A stretch of 6,123 bases of DNA, taken from assembly GCA_029268085.1 (NCBI GenBank), contig JAJUHD010000152.1:1-6123 (forward strand), in the 5' to 3' direction. A model generated the notes under the pieces. It was not told where the DNA came from, did no database searches, and worked only from the letters and a program-made list of their open reading frames with translations. Shown piece after piece: positions 1 to 6,123 of this stretch (the first letter of the stretch is position 1; each line of letters opens with the position of its first letter). The stretch comes from Bacillota bacterium (lineage in GTDB: Bacteria; Bacillota; Clostridia; Oscillospirales; Oscillospiraceae). A program made the translations under genes and the position numbers.

Positions 1-435
1 AAGAATTACGTTCAGCCTTCCGTCCGTTTCCAATATCGCGTACTTTATCTGGCTGATATCCAAAACGCTTTGCCCACGCAGCTCTTCCGCCAGCTCGTCC
101 GGCGTTAAACGGTTTTTTTTCATTTCCTTCTGATCTATTACGCCATTTACGATGATGAAGGAAGGCTTGCCGCAGATAAGCTCCTTTGCGCGGCTGCTTT
201 TAACGATCACGCCTGATATTATCAGCTCACAGCAGAGCAGAATAACAATGGGAAGGACGCCGTTCATAAGCGGAATGCCGATGTCCTGCAAAGGATGCGC
301 AGCGATATCAGATATAAGAACGGTAATGACAAGTTCCGAAAGCTCAATTTCGCCGAGCTGACGCTTTCCCATAAGCCGCATCGCGAAAATAAGCGACACA
401 TATATTATCAAAGTGCGAAAGAATACAATGCCCAA
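1..435 (-). CDS. DUF421 / YetF-like membrane protein, C-terminus outside window
   Basis: The 145 visible codons match the DUF421 (YetF-like) family of small integral membrane proteins, whose biochemical role is unsettled. What is seen: an N-terminal hydrophobic segment (about residues 3-19) followed by the family signature RLMGKRQLGEIELSEL (20-35), a second hydrophobic stretch (about 36-47), a third (about 58-78), and then the start of the cytosolic domain with the typical ICGKPSFIIVNG (87-98) and YAILETDGRL (132-141). The start is placed at TTG 435, preceded 6 bases upstream by GGGGGTG (442-448), and gives a family-like MGIVFFRT beginning. A GTG three codons earlier (444) overlaps that ribosome binding site and is less likely. 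An in-frame TAA lies just beyond it, so no longer form exists. The gene is divergent from the small gene at 510. Family assignment is firm; cellular function is unknown. Confidence 0.9.
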   Translation of the reverse strand, partial: MGIVFFRTLIIYVSLIFAMRLMGKRQLGEIELSELVITVLISDIAAHPLQDIGIPLMNGVLPIVILLCCELIISGVIVKSSRAKELICGKPSFIIVNGVIDQKEMKKNRLTPDELAEELRGQSVLDISQIKYAILETDGRLNVIL

Positions 436-441
436 GATATG

Positions 442-448
442 CACCCCC
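442..448 (-). promoter_or_regulatory. Ribosome binding site deciding the TTG start of the DUF421 gene
   Basis: On the minus strand GGGGGTG reads as a GGAGGTG-like Shine-Dalgarno with a single A-to-G change that still allows G-U pairing. It sits 6 bases before TTG 435 and overlaps the alternative GTG at 444, which favours the TTG. Confidence 0.6.
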
Positions 449-509
449 GCATATTAGGTTTTCCGAGTGAAGATAAATTATTAGTTCTAACCAGAGCAGA
501 GGATGTTTT

Positions 510-662
510 ATGAGCACATCTAATATCAGACTTATTATCAGCGGCTTTGGGCTCATGCTTTTTGGCGTCATTGTTGCGATCTGCAGCCAGAGCGCGTTCG
601 CTTATATTCCCGGGGGACTAGGCTTACTTTTTGTTATAATCGCCTGTGCAGCAAAAGATTAG
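510..662 (+). CDS. Small hydrophobic membrane protein, 50 residues, unknown function
   Basis: An ATG at 510 opens a 50-codon frame ending in TAG at 660-662. It is preceded by AGAGG (498-502) with 7 bases of spacing, a credible ribosome binding site. The product begins MSTSNIRLIISG, with a hydrophobic helix at about residues 8-25, a short turn around SQSAFAYIPGG (26-36) and a second hydrophobic stretch at about 37-48, ending in AAKD. This suggests a two-helix membrane hairpin. Alternatively the AFA at 29-31 could be a signal peptidase site, but only 19 mainly hydrophobic residues would remain. I do not recognise a family. It is divergent from the DUF421 gene and lies 50 bases upstream of dapF on the same strand, so it may share a transcript with dapF. 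Support is ribosome binding site, composition and position; homology could not be tested. Confidence 0.6.
   Translation: MSTSNIRLIISGFGLMLFGVIVAICSQSAFAYIPGGLGLLFVIIACAAKD
632..640 (+). promoter_or_regulatory. Possible extended -10 promoter ahead of dapF
   Basis: TGTTATAAT reads as an extended -10 element (TGN plus a perfect TATAAT at 635-640). No convincing -35 is seen about 17 bases upstream, which an extended -10 can tolerate. Initiation would fall near 647, giving a leader of roughly 65 bases before dapF. It lies inside the 50-residue gene, so the match may simply be coding sequence. This is inference from motif only. Confidence 0.3.
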
Positions 663-699
663 GGCAAAAAATAATCGGCTATAAATCAGTTTTTCTTAT

Positions 700-707
700 G
701 GAGGTGA
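700..707 (+). promoter_or_regulatory. Strong ribosome binding site deciding the TTG start of dapF
   Basis: GGAGGTGA is a near-perfect anti-Shine-Dalgarno match, 5 bases before TTG 713. It overlaps the in-frame ATG at 698, so that ATG cannot be the start this site serves. A tandem TTG at 710 is too close to the site. Confidence 0.8.
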
Positions 708-712
708 TCTTG

Positions 713-1546
713 TTGAAGTTTACAAAAATGCAGGGCTGCGGAAATGACTACGTTTACGTTAACTGCTTTGAAGAAAAAATCGACGACAGACCGGAAATGG
801 CCCGGAAGGTATCAAACCGCAATTTCGGCATCGGCAGCGACGGGCTTATATGCATCTGCCCGTCGGATTCTGCGGATTTCAAGATGGATATGTACAACGC
901 GGACGGAAGCAGGGCGCAGATGTGCGGCAACGGTATCCGCTGTGTCGGGAAATACGTTTTTGAAAAAGGAATGACCGATAAAACGAAGCTTACGATCGAG
1001 ACCGGCTGCGGAATAAAGAAACTCGATCTGAACGTGGAGAACGGCATTGTTAAATCCGTTCGCGTCGATATGGGATCTCCCGAGCTGCGCCCGCAGTTTA
1101 TTCCGGTAGCCGAGCACGGTAAAAGCTTTATCAACCGCTCCGTTATTGTAGGAAGCGATGAATATTTCGTAACAGCTCTTTCGCTCGGAAACCCGCACGC
1201 CGTCGTTTTCGTCAAAGACGTCGATGCTCTTGACTTGAAGACGCTTGGTCCGAAATTCGAAAACCATCCGCTCTTTCCCGAGCGTGTAAATACCGAATTT
1301 GTCGAGGTTATTGATAGAAATACGATTAAAATGCGTGTCTGGGAGCGCGGCAGCGGCGAGACGCTCGCCTGCGGTACGGGAGCTACCGCTTCCGCAACCG
1401 CCTCAATGCTCAACGGACATACAGAAAACGCCGTAGCCGTACGGCTGCGCGGAGGCGAGCTTCTTATCGAGTGGAACAGGGACACAAACAAGCTCTATAT
1501 GACAGGCCCCGCCGTCATGGTATTTGACGGGGAACTGTATATCTGA
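713..1546 (+). CDS. dapF: Diaminopimelate epimerase
   Basis: DapF converts LL-diaminopimelate to meso-diaminopimelate in the cytoplasm, using a cofactor-free two-cysteine mechanism. From TTG 713 the product is 277 residues, normal for the family, and starts MKFTKMQGCGNDYV, the classic DapF N-terminus. The two catalytic cysteines are both present: Cys71 in NADGSRAQMCGNGIRC (codon 923-925) and Cys220 in ERGSGETLACGTGA (codon 1370-1372), one in each half of the pseudo-symmetric fold. LGNPHAVVF (about 158-166) and NTEFVEV (about 193-199) are further family motifs. An in-frame ATG at 698 would add five residues but overlaps the ribosome binding site. It is followed after 29 bases by dapL, the enzyme making its substrate, which strongly supports the role and an operon. 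No leader long enough for a lysine riboswitch lies directly upstream. Confidence 0.97.
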   Translation: MKFTKMQGCGNDYVYVNCFEEKIDDRPEMARKVSNRNFGIGSDGLICICPSDSADFKMDMYNADGSRAQMCGNGIRCVGKYVFEKGMTDKTKLTIETGCGIKKLDLNVENGIVKSVRVDMGSPELRPQFIPVAEHGKSFINRSVIVGSDEYFVTALSLGNPHAVVFVKDVDALDLKTLGPKFENHPLFPERVNTEFVEVIDRNTIKMRVWERGSGETLACGTGATASATASMLNGHTENAVAVRLRGGELLIEWNRDTNKLYMTGPAVMVFDGELYI

Positions 1547-1575
1547 AAACGCGAAATATCGCAAGGAGAACCAGA

Positions 1576-2790
1576 ATGCTTACTGTAAACGAGAATTATC
1601 TTAAACTTCCGGGCAGCTATCTCTTTTCAGAGATCGCAAAGCGCGTTTCAGCGTTCAAGGCCGAAAACCCGGATAAAAGCGTTATCCCGCTGAGTATAGG
1701 CGACACCACGCGCCCGCTTTCTCCCACGGTCATTGCGGCTATGCATAAGGCTGTTGACGAGATGGGACAATTAGGAAGCTACCGCGGCTACGGTCCGGAG
1801 CAGGGCTATGCGTTTCTGCGCGAAACGATAAGAGACAAGGCATATAAGCCTCTGGGCGTGGACATTGCCGTTGACGAGATTTTTATCAGCGACGGCGCTA
1901 AAAGCGACTGCGGCAATATCGGCGACATTTTCGGGAAAGACAATGTAGTTGCAATCTGCGACCCCGTCTATCCCGTATATGTCGATACAAACGCTATGGC
2001 AGGCAGAGCGGGGGACTATGACGGGACGCGCTGGACGGATCTGCTTTACCTGCCATGCAACGAGGCAAACGGCTTTATGCCCGAGCTTCCCGTCAGGACG
2101 CCGGATATAATCTATCTCTGCTTCCCGAACAATCCGACGGGCGCCTCGGCTACCAAGCCCCAGCTCAAACTATGGGTCGATTACGCGCTGAAAAACGGAG
2201 CAGTTATTCTTTTTGATGCGGCTTACGAGGCTTATATTTCCGAGGATAATATACCCCACTCTATATATGAGATCGAGGGCGCAAGGGAGTGCGCGATTGA
2301 GTTCCGCAGCTTTTCTAAGACTGCGGGCTTTACCGGCACACGCTGCGCCTATACGGTCGTACCTATGGACCTGAAATTCGGAGGCGTGCAGATTAACAAG
2401 CTCTGGAACCGCCGCCAGTGCACTAAGTTCAACGGCGTACCGTATGTCATTCAGCGCGCGGCTGAGGCGGTCTATACCGAACAGGGTATGAGAGAGACAC
2501 GCGAGATCATAGACTACTATATGAACAACGCTCGGGTCATCAGATCAGGACTTAAAAACGCCGGGCTGACTGTCTACGGCGGCATCAATTCTCCTTATAT
2601 CTGGGTCAAAACGCCGGACGGCGCCGATTCGTGGGGCTTCTTCGACAGGTTGCTCAAGGAGGCCGGAGTTGCCGTCACACCCGGCGCGGGCTTTGGACCG
2701 GAGGGCGAGGGCTTCATCCGTTTGACAGGCTTCGGCGATGCAGAGCAGACGAAGCAGGCGGTCGAAAGAGTGATAAAAGTAATTAAGTAG
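1576..2790 (+). CDS. dapL: LL-diaminopimelate aminotransferase
   Basis: DapL is a PLP-dependent, fold-type I aminotransferase that converts tetrahydrodipicolinate directly to LL-diaminopimelate with glutamate as amino donor, bypassing the succinylase and acetylase routes. The 404-residue length fits the family. The N-terminus VNENYLKLPGSYLFSEIAKR (4-23) is characteristic of DapL. Seen in order: LSIGDTTRPL (39-48), the substrate-loop region YRGYGPEQGY (69-78), FPNNPTGA (183-190), the PLP-ring aspartate Asp214 with Tyr217 in FDAAYEAY, the Schiff-base lysine Lys248 in SFSKTAGFTGTR, and the carboxylate-binding arginine, likely Arg382, in FIRLTGFG. The ATG at 1576 has AAGGAG (1563-1568) 7 bases upstream. 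It lies 29 bases after dapF, so the two last steps to meso-diaminopimelate are encoded together. A general aspartate aminotransferase is the only alternative and fits the N-terminus less well. Confidence 0.96.
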   Translation: MLTVNENYLKLPGSYLFSEIAKRVSAFKAENPDKSVIPLSIGDTTRPLSPTVIAAMHKAVDEMGQLGSYRGYGPEQGYAFLRETIRDKAYKPLGVDIAVDEIFISDGAKSDCGNIGDIFGKDNVVAICDPVYPVYVDTNAMAGRAGDYDGTRWTDLLYLPCNEANGFMPELPVRTPDIIYLCFPNNPTGASATKPQLKLWVDYALKNGAVILFDAAYEAYISEDNIPHSIYEIEGARECAIEFRSFSKTAGFTGTRCAYTVVPMDLKFGGVQINKLWNRRQCTKFNGVPYVIQRAAEAVYTEQGMRETREIIDYYMNNARVIRSGLKNAGLTVYGGINSPYIWVKTPDGADSWGFFDRLLKEAGVAVTPGAGFGPEGEGFIRLTGFGDAEQTKQAVERVIKVIK

Positions 2791-2797
2791 ATTTTAA

Positions 2798-2831
2798 CTT
2801 GCGCCGTTATAGTGTGAAAAAACGGCGCAAG
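2798..2831 (+). repeat. Perfect 11-bp hairpin between dapL and glmS, no U-tract
   Basis: CTTGCGCCGTT (2798-2808) is followed by a 12-base loop (2809-2820) and the exact reverse complement AACGGCGCAAG (2821-2831). The GC-rich stem should be stable in RNA. It is followed by GCCGTGTTTAG rather than a run of T, so it is not a standard intrinsic terminator. It ends 10 bases before the AAGGAGG of glmS, so it may act as a processing, stability or partial attenuation element. TATAGT at 2808-2813 resembles a -10 box, but no good -35 accompanies it. Confidence 0.8.
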
Positions 2832-2854
2832 CCGTGTTTAGAAGGAGGACTAAA

Positions 2855-4681
2855 ATGTGCGGAATAGTCGGATATACAGGCAGCCGTCAGGCCGCCCCGA
2901 TACTCTTGGACGGCCTGCAAAGGCTTGAATACAGAGGATATGATTCAGCCGGTATTGCAGTGAACGACGGCGAAAAAATCGATATCGTCAAATCTATGGG
3001 AAGACTTGCCGTACTCCGTGCGAAGTGCGACGACGGACTCTCGGTTTCCGGCAGTGTAGGTATCGGACACACACGCTGGGCAACCCACGGAAAACCCTCG
3101 GACGTGAACTCACACCCGCATGTCAGCGAAAACGGGCGCATCGCGATAGTACATAACGGAATCATAGAAAACTTTGCCCCGCTCAAGGAGATGCTTACAA
3201 ACCGCGGCAGAGTCTTTAAGTCGGAAACGGATACCGAAGTCGCCGCCCAGCTGATAGATTATTACTACAAAGGCGATATACTTGACGCTGTTGCAAGAGC
3301 TGTTCGTGAGCTTGAGGGCAGTTATGCTCTCGGAATCATCTGCGCCGATGATCCCGATACTCTGGTTGCCGTGAAGAGCCATGCTCCGCTTATAGTAGCC
3401 TACGGAGAAGGCGAAAACTTTTTTGCATCCGATGTGATGGCAGTTGTGAGCCACACGAAGACGGTCTCATATCTTGATGATGACGAGATTGCGGTCGTGC
3501 GCAAGGACGGTATTAAGTTCTATACTCCGTTCCTTGACGAAATCAAAAAGGAAAAATATTTAATCGACTGGGATATTTCTGCGGCCGACAAGGGCGGCTA
3601 CGAGCACTATATGTTTAAGGAGATAATGGAGCAGCCCGAAGCCGTCAGGCGCACCATAGAGCCTTTCATAAGAGACGGCAGAGCGGATCTTTCCCAATAC
3701 CTTGATAAGGAATACATAAAAAACCTTGACAGGATAATCGTTATCGCCTGCGGTTCGTCTTACCATGTCGGCGTTATCGCTAAATACAACATCGAAAAGC
3801 TCGCCCGCATCCCCGTTGAGGTCGTGCTGGCCTCCGAATTCCGTTACTGCGATCCTATCGTGACCGATAAGACGCTCGTCATATGCATAAGCCAGTCCGG
3901 CGAAACAGCGGATACGCTTGAAGCCCAGTGCGAAGCAAAGCGCCTCGGTGCGATGACCCTCGCTATTGTAAATGTCGAGGGCAGCTCCATTGCAAAGGGC
4001 GCAGATAAGGTCATCTATACGAAGGCCGGACCCGAGGTTGCCGTGGCTACGACAAAGGCCTACAGCACCCAGCTTGCGGTTACGGTTATGATCGCTCTCT
4101 ATGCCGCAGAGTGCCGTGAAGCCGTGTCTAAAAAAGAATATGATACCATCCTTTCGGAACTTGAAGCCGTACCTGAAAAGATGAAGCTGATTCTTGATGA
4201 CAAGGAAAGCATCCAGTATTTGGCCTATCAGCACTTTAACAACGAGGACCTGTTCTTCATCGGGAGAAATATCGACTATGCTCTTTCGCTCGAGGGCTCT
4301 TTGAAGCTCAAGGAAATCTCATATATTCACTCGGAGGCTTACGCGGCGGGCGAACTAAAGCATGGTACAATTTCGCTCGTCGTCGACGGTACTCTGGTCA
4401 TCGCCGTTACGACTTACGGCAGGCTGGTTGAGAAGACTTTGTCAAACGCGCTTGAAGTCAAGGCGCGCGGCGCACATGTCATGGGCATCACGACAGAAGG
4501 CCTCAGGGAAAAGGTTGCCTCGGCAATTGACGAGATAATCACGATTCCGAATACGCACGAGGTGCTTCTGCCCTCCCTGGCAGTCCTGCCTCTTCAGCTT
4601 TTCGCATACTATATGGCTCTTTACCGCGGCTGCGACATTGATAAGCCGAGGAATCTGGCAAAAAGCGTAACGGTCGAATAA
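2855..4681 (+). CDS. glmS: Glutamine-fructose-6-phosphate aminotransferase (glucosamine-6-phosphate synthase)
   Basis: GlmS makes glucosamine-6-phosphate from fructose-6-phosphate and glutamine, the entry step to UDP-GlcNAc, in the cytoplasm. The 608-residue length is normal. The start must be ATG 2855, because Cys2 in MCGIVGYTG becomes the N-terminal nucleophile; AAGGAGG (2842-2848) lies 6 bases upstream. An in-frame GTG at 2834 would bury that cysteine. The glutaminase domain (about 2-240) shows LEYRGYDSAG (24-33), HTRWATHG (72-79), HNGIIENF (100-107) and SETDTE (123-128). The first SIS domain (about 290-420) has CGSSYHVG (299-306), SQSGETADT (346-354) and TTKAYSTQ (399-406). The second (about 460-600) has GSLKLKEISYIHSEAYAAGE (481-500) and ELKHG (500-504). 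The C-terminal KPRNLAKSVTVE carries the sugar-binding lysine (Lys603). It follows dapL by 64 bases and ends at a strong terminator. No glmS ribozyme fits in the leader. Confidence 0.98.
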   Translation: MCGIVGYTGSRQAAPILLDGLQRLEYRGYDSAGIAVNDGEKIDIVKSMGRLAVLRAKCDDGLSVSGSVGIGHTRWATHGKPSDVNSHPHVSENGRIAIVHNGIIENFAPLKEMLTNRGRVFKSETDTEVAAQLIDYYYKGDILDAVARAVRELEGSYALGIICADDPDTLVAVKSHAPLIVAYGEGENFFASDVMAVVSHTKTVSYLDDDEIAVVRKDGIKFYTPFLDEIKKEKYLIDWDISAADKGGYEHYMFKEIMEQPEAVRRTIEPFIRDGRADLSQYLDKEYIKNLDRIIVIACGSSYHVGVIAKYNIEKLARIPVEVVLASEFRYCDPIVTDKTLVICISQSGETADTLEAQCEAKRLGAMTLAIVNVEGSSIAKGADKVIYTKAGPEVAVATTKAYSTQLAVTVMIALYAAECREAVSKKEYDTILSELEAVPEKMKLILDDKESIQYLAYQHFNNEDLFFIGRNIDYALSLEGSLKLKEISYIHSEAYAAGELKHGTISLVVDGTLVIAVTTYGRLVEKTLSNALEVKARGAHVMGITTEGLREKVASAIDEIITIPNTHEVLLPSLAVLPLQLFAYYMALYRGCDIDKPRNLAKSVTVE

Positions 4682-4697
4682 GACACGCTAAATATTA

Positions 4698-4743
4698 AAA
4701 AAATATTCCGCTGCAAATGAAATTTTGCAGCGGAATATTTTTT
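4698..4743. terminator. Bidirectional intrinsic terminator between glmS and the aldehyde oxidoreductase gene
   Basis: Two 20-base arms (4698-4717 and 4724-4743) are perfect reverse complements around a 6-base loop TGAAAT. The GC-containing core is TTCCGCTGCAAA, flanked by a run of A on the left and T on the right, so it terminates on either strand. It starts 16 bases after the glmS stop and ends 5 bases before the stop of the minus-strand gene. Confidence 0.95.
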
Positions 4744-4748
4744 GTTGA

Positions 4749-6123
4749 TTATCCTATCGAAAGCTCTTTGAGCTTCGCCTCGGTCGGAACGCCTTCCTTG
4801 TCCCATCCTCTTACGGCATAGTACTCTGGAAGCATTATATCGAGCCTGTTAACCCTTCCCTTTGCAGGCCCCTCGGAAACGGGCTCCTTCAATAGTCTTG
4901 GAGGCAGGGTGTCGTCCTTCCTTCCAAATCCGTTCTTCAGATTGAAAACCCTTTCAAGGTTCCAAATCCTTTCGCCGATCTTAAGGACATCTTCATCAGA
5001 AATGTCGATACCGGTGCAGGTCCTGTACATTGCGGCTATCTCGGGCAGACCTATGGCAAATGTGGTGAACAGGCATATTCCAACGGAATCCACAACAGCC
5101 GTAAGATCCTGGAAAACCTTTAACGTTGCCGGCTTGCCTTCGGTAGCCATAGGATCCATCTTGACAGGAATACCAAGTATTTCAGGCGATGTCATATAGC
5201 CGCGAACGTGGCATCCGCCGCGATTGGAGGTGGCATAGTTAAGGCCGATACCTTGCATCGTACGTCCGTCATAAGCCGGCATCTCCTGCTTTTTAACAGA
5301 CATCGACAGTTCGGGGTGTCCGAAGCTTTCAGCCATCCTGTAAGAACCCAAAGCCAGCTTGTCTCCGAAGCCTTCCCTGTAACCGGTCATGCTTGTAAGC
5401 TTGACTATTGCTTCTGCGCTGCCAAATGGAAGCTCCATCCCGATGTCTTCCTTTTTGGCATAACCTTTTTCATACAGCTCCATAGCGCAGGCAATTGTGG
5501 CGCCCATTGTAATGGGGTCCATTCCGAGCTCATTGCAGCGGAAGTTTGCTTCACAGACGGCAGCCAGATCATCTACGCCGCAGTCGGAGCCGAACGACCA
5601 GCCCGCTTCGTATTCGGGTCCCTCGCCGAAGTTTGTGGATCTTTCTCCCGGTATTTTAGTAACTCTGCCGCAGCCGATCGAGCAATCAAAGCAGCCTCTG
5701 TTTCTCACAAGATAGTTCTTTGCAAGAGACTCTCCGCTTATATCGTCCGCTTTTTCGAACTTTGACTGCTGCCAGTTTCTTGCCGGTAAAGCACCGGACT
5801 CGTTAAGAATATTCACCAGAATTTCTGTTCCATACGCGGGCAGCCCGGAACCGGTAACACCATTTGCTTTCATCATCGCTCTTGCGCTAATGCATGCGTC
5901 ATAAAATTCCTGAGGCTTTGCCACGCTGATAGACTTTGTGCCTCTGACAGCTATTGCCTTCAGATTTTTCGAACCCATTACAGCGCCAAGCCCCGAACGT
6001 CCGGCAGCTCTGTTTTTATCGTTCATGATCGCAGCAAAAAGTACAAGCTTTTCACCAGCAGGTCCGATGCATGCGATTTTTGCATCCTCGCAGGTTTCGT
6101 TAATCAGATCATAAGTAGTAGCA
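4749..6123 (-). CDS. Aldehyde:ferredoxin oxidoreductase (tungstopterin enzyme), N-terminus outside window
   Basis: This family oxidises aldehydes to carboxylic acids, or runs in reverse, passing electrons to ferredoxin through a tungsten bis-pterin site and one [4Fe-4S] cluster. The window shows 457 C-terminal codons; family members are about 600 residues, so roughly a quarter is missing. The frame runs open through 6122, so the ATG at 6024-6026 is internal: the residues before it read AKIACIGPAGEKLVLFAAI, a conserved AOR segment, and continue into NDKNRAAGRSGLGAVMGSKN. Three cluster cysteines are seen in CFDCSIGC (codons 5691-5693, 5682-5684 and 5670-5672), and the fourth in VVDSVGICLF (codon 5073-5075), so the cluster set is complete. 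The C-terminus YYAVRGWDKEGVPTEAKLKEL is typical and intact. It is convergent with glmS across a shared terminator. Substrate and exact subfamily cannot be told; pterin and tungstate transport genes are not in view. Confidence 0.95.
   Translation of the reverse strand, partial: ATTYDLINETCEDAKIACIGPAGEKLVLFAAIMNDKNRAAGRSGLGAVMGSKNLKAIAVRGTKSISVAKPQEFYDACISARAMMKANGVTGSGLPAYGTEILVNILNESGALPARNWQQSKFEKADDISGESLAKNYLVRNRGCFDCSIGCGRVTKIPGERSTNFGEGPEYEAGWSFGSDCGVDDLAAVCEANFRCNELGMDPITMGATIACAMELYEKGYAKKEDIGMELPFGSAEAIVKLTSMTGYREGFGDKLALGSYRMAESFGHPELSMSVKKQEMPAYDGRTMQGIGLNYATSNRGGCHVRGYMTSPEILGIPVKMDPMATEGKPATLKVFQDLTAVVDSVGICLFTTFAIGLPEIAAMYRTCTGIDISDEDVLKIGERIWNLERVFNLKNGFGRKDDTLPPRLLKEPVSEGPAKGRVNRLDIMLPEYYAVRGWDKEGVPTEAKLKELSIG

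Noticed and set aside
152..571. Three short frames on both strands overlapping the DUF421 gene and the small membrane gene
   Set aside because: They are out-of-frame shadows. The minus-strand one reads part of the DUF421 gene in a shifted frame and covers its start region.
663..712. A lysine riboswitch or T-box ahead of dapF
   Set aside because: Only 50 bases separate the small gene from dapF, too few for either element, and no long paired structure is seen.
754..1491. A 245-codon open frame antisense to dapF
   Set aside because: It lies wholly within dapF on the opposite strand, and its serine- and proline-rich product is what the reverse of this coding sequence produces. dapF itself has all its catalytic motifs.
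2722..2727. TTGACA, a perfect -35 hexamer near the end of dapL
   Set aside because: No -10-like sequence lies 16-18 bases downstream, and the bases encode the conserved RLTGFG motif of DapL.
2798..2831. The dapL-glmS hairpin as an intrinsic terminator
   Set aside because: There is no T-run after the right arm, and glmS begins shortly afterwards on the same strand.
3560..4234. A 224-codon open frame antisense to glmS
   Set aside because: It is entirely inside the glmS coding region, has no recognisable family features, and is best explained as a mirror frame.
5208..5765. A 185-codon plus-strand frame within the aldehyde oxidoreductase gene
   Set aside because: It is opposite the cluster-binding part of a well-supported gene and shows no domain of its own.
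1..6123. CRISPR arrays, tRNA or rRNA genes, insertion sequences, attachment sites
   Set aside because: No spaced direct repeats, transposase-like frame, terminal inverted repeats or RNA gene signature was seen; the window is almost fully taken up by ordinary genes.

Overview
The window looks like a piece of a chromosome from an anaerobic Clostridia-type Firmicute. This is inferred from protein content: DapL-type lysine/diaminopimelate synthesis, a DUF421 (YetF-like) membrane protein, a ferredoxin-dependent aldehyde oxidoreductase, strong AGGAGG-type ribosome binding sites and use of TTG starts. The species cannot be named from the sequence alone.

Layout. Positions 1-435 (minus strand) hold the first 145 codons of a DUF421/YetF-family membrane protein whose end lies outside the window. 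A short divergent gap (436-509) follows. Positions 510-662 (plus) encode a 50-residue hydrophobic protein with its own Shine-Dalgarno sequence. Then comes a co-directional cluster: dapF (713-1546, diaminopimelate epimerase), dapL (1576-2790, LL-diaminopimelate aminotransferase) and glmS (2855-4681, glucosamine-6-phosphate synthase). The dapL-glmS gap carries a perfect 11-bp hairpin without a U-tract. The cluster ends at a 20-bp bidirectional terminator (4698-4743). Convergent to it, on the minus strand, lies the C-terminal 457 codons of a tungsten-dependent aldehyde:ferredoxin oxidoreductase (4749-6123), whose N-terminus is outside the window.

How the genes fit together. DapL makes LL-diaminopimelate from tetrahydrodipicolinate, and DapF epimerises it to meso-diaminopimelate, the lysine precursor and likely peptidoglycan cross-linking residue. 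GlmS makes glucosamine-6-phosphate, the first dedicated step towards UDP-GlcNAc. The cluster therefore joins the peptide and glycan precursor branches of wall synthesis. The aldehyde oxidoreductase is a separate metabolic unit.

No new multi-gene system is visible. The points most worth a second look are the unannotated-size 50-residue membrane protein, and a glmS gene that has no room for a glmS ribozyme but has a hairpin just ahead of its ribosome binding site.
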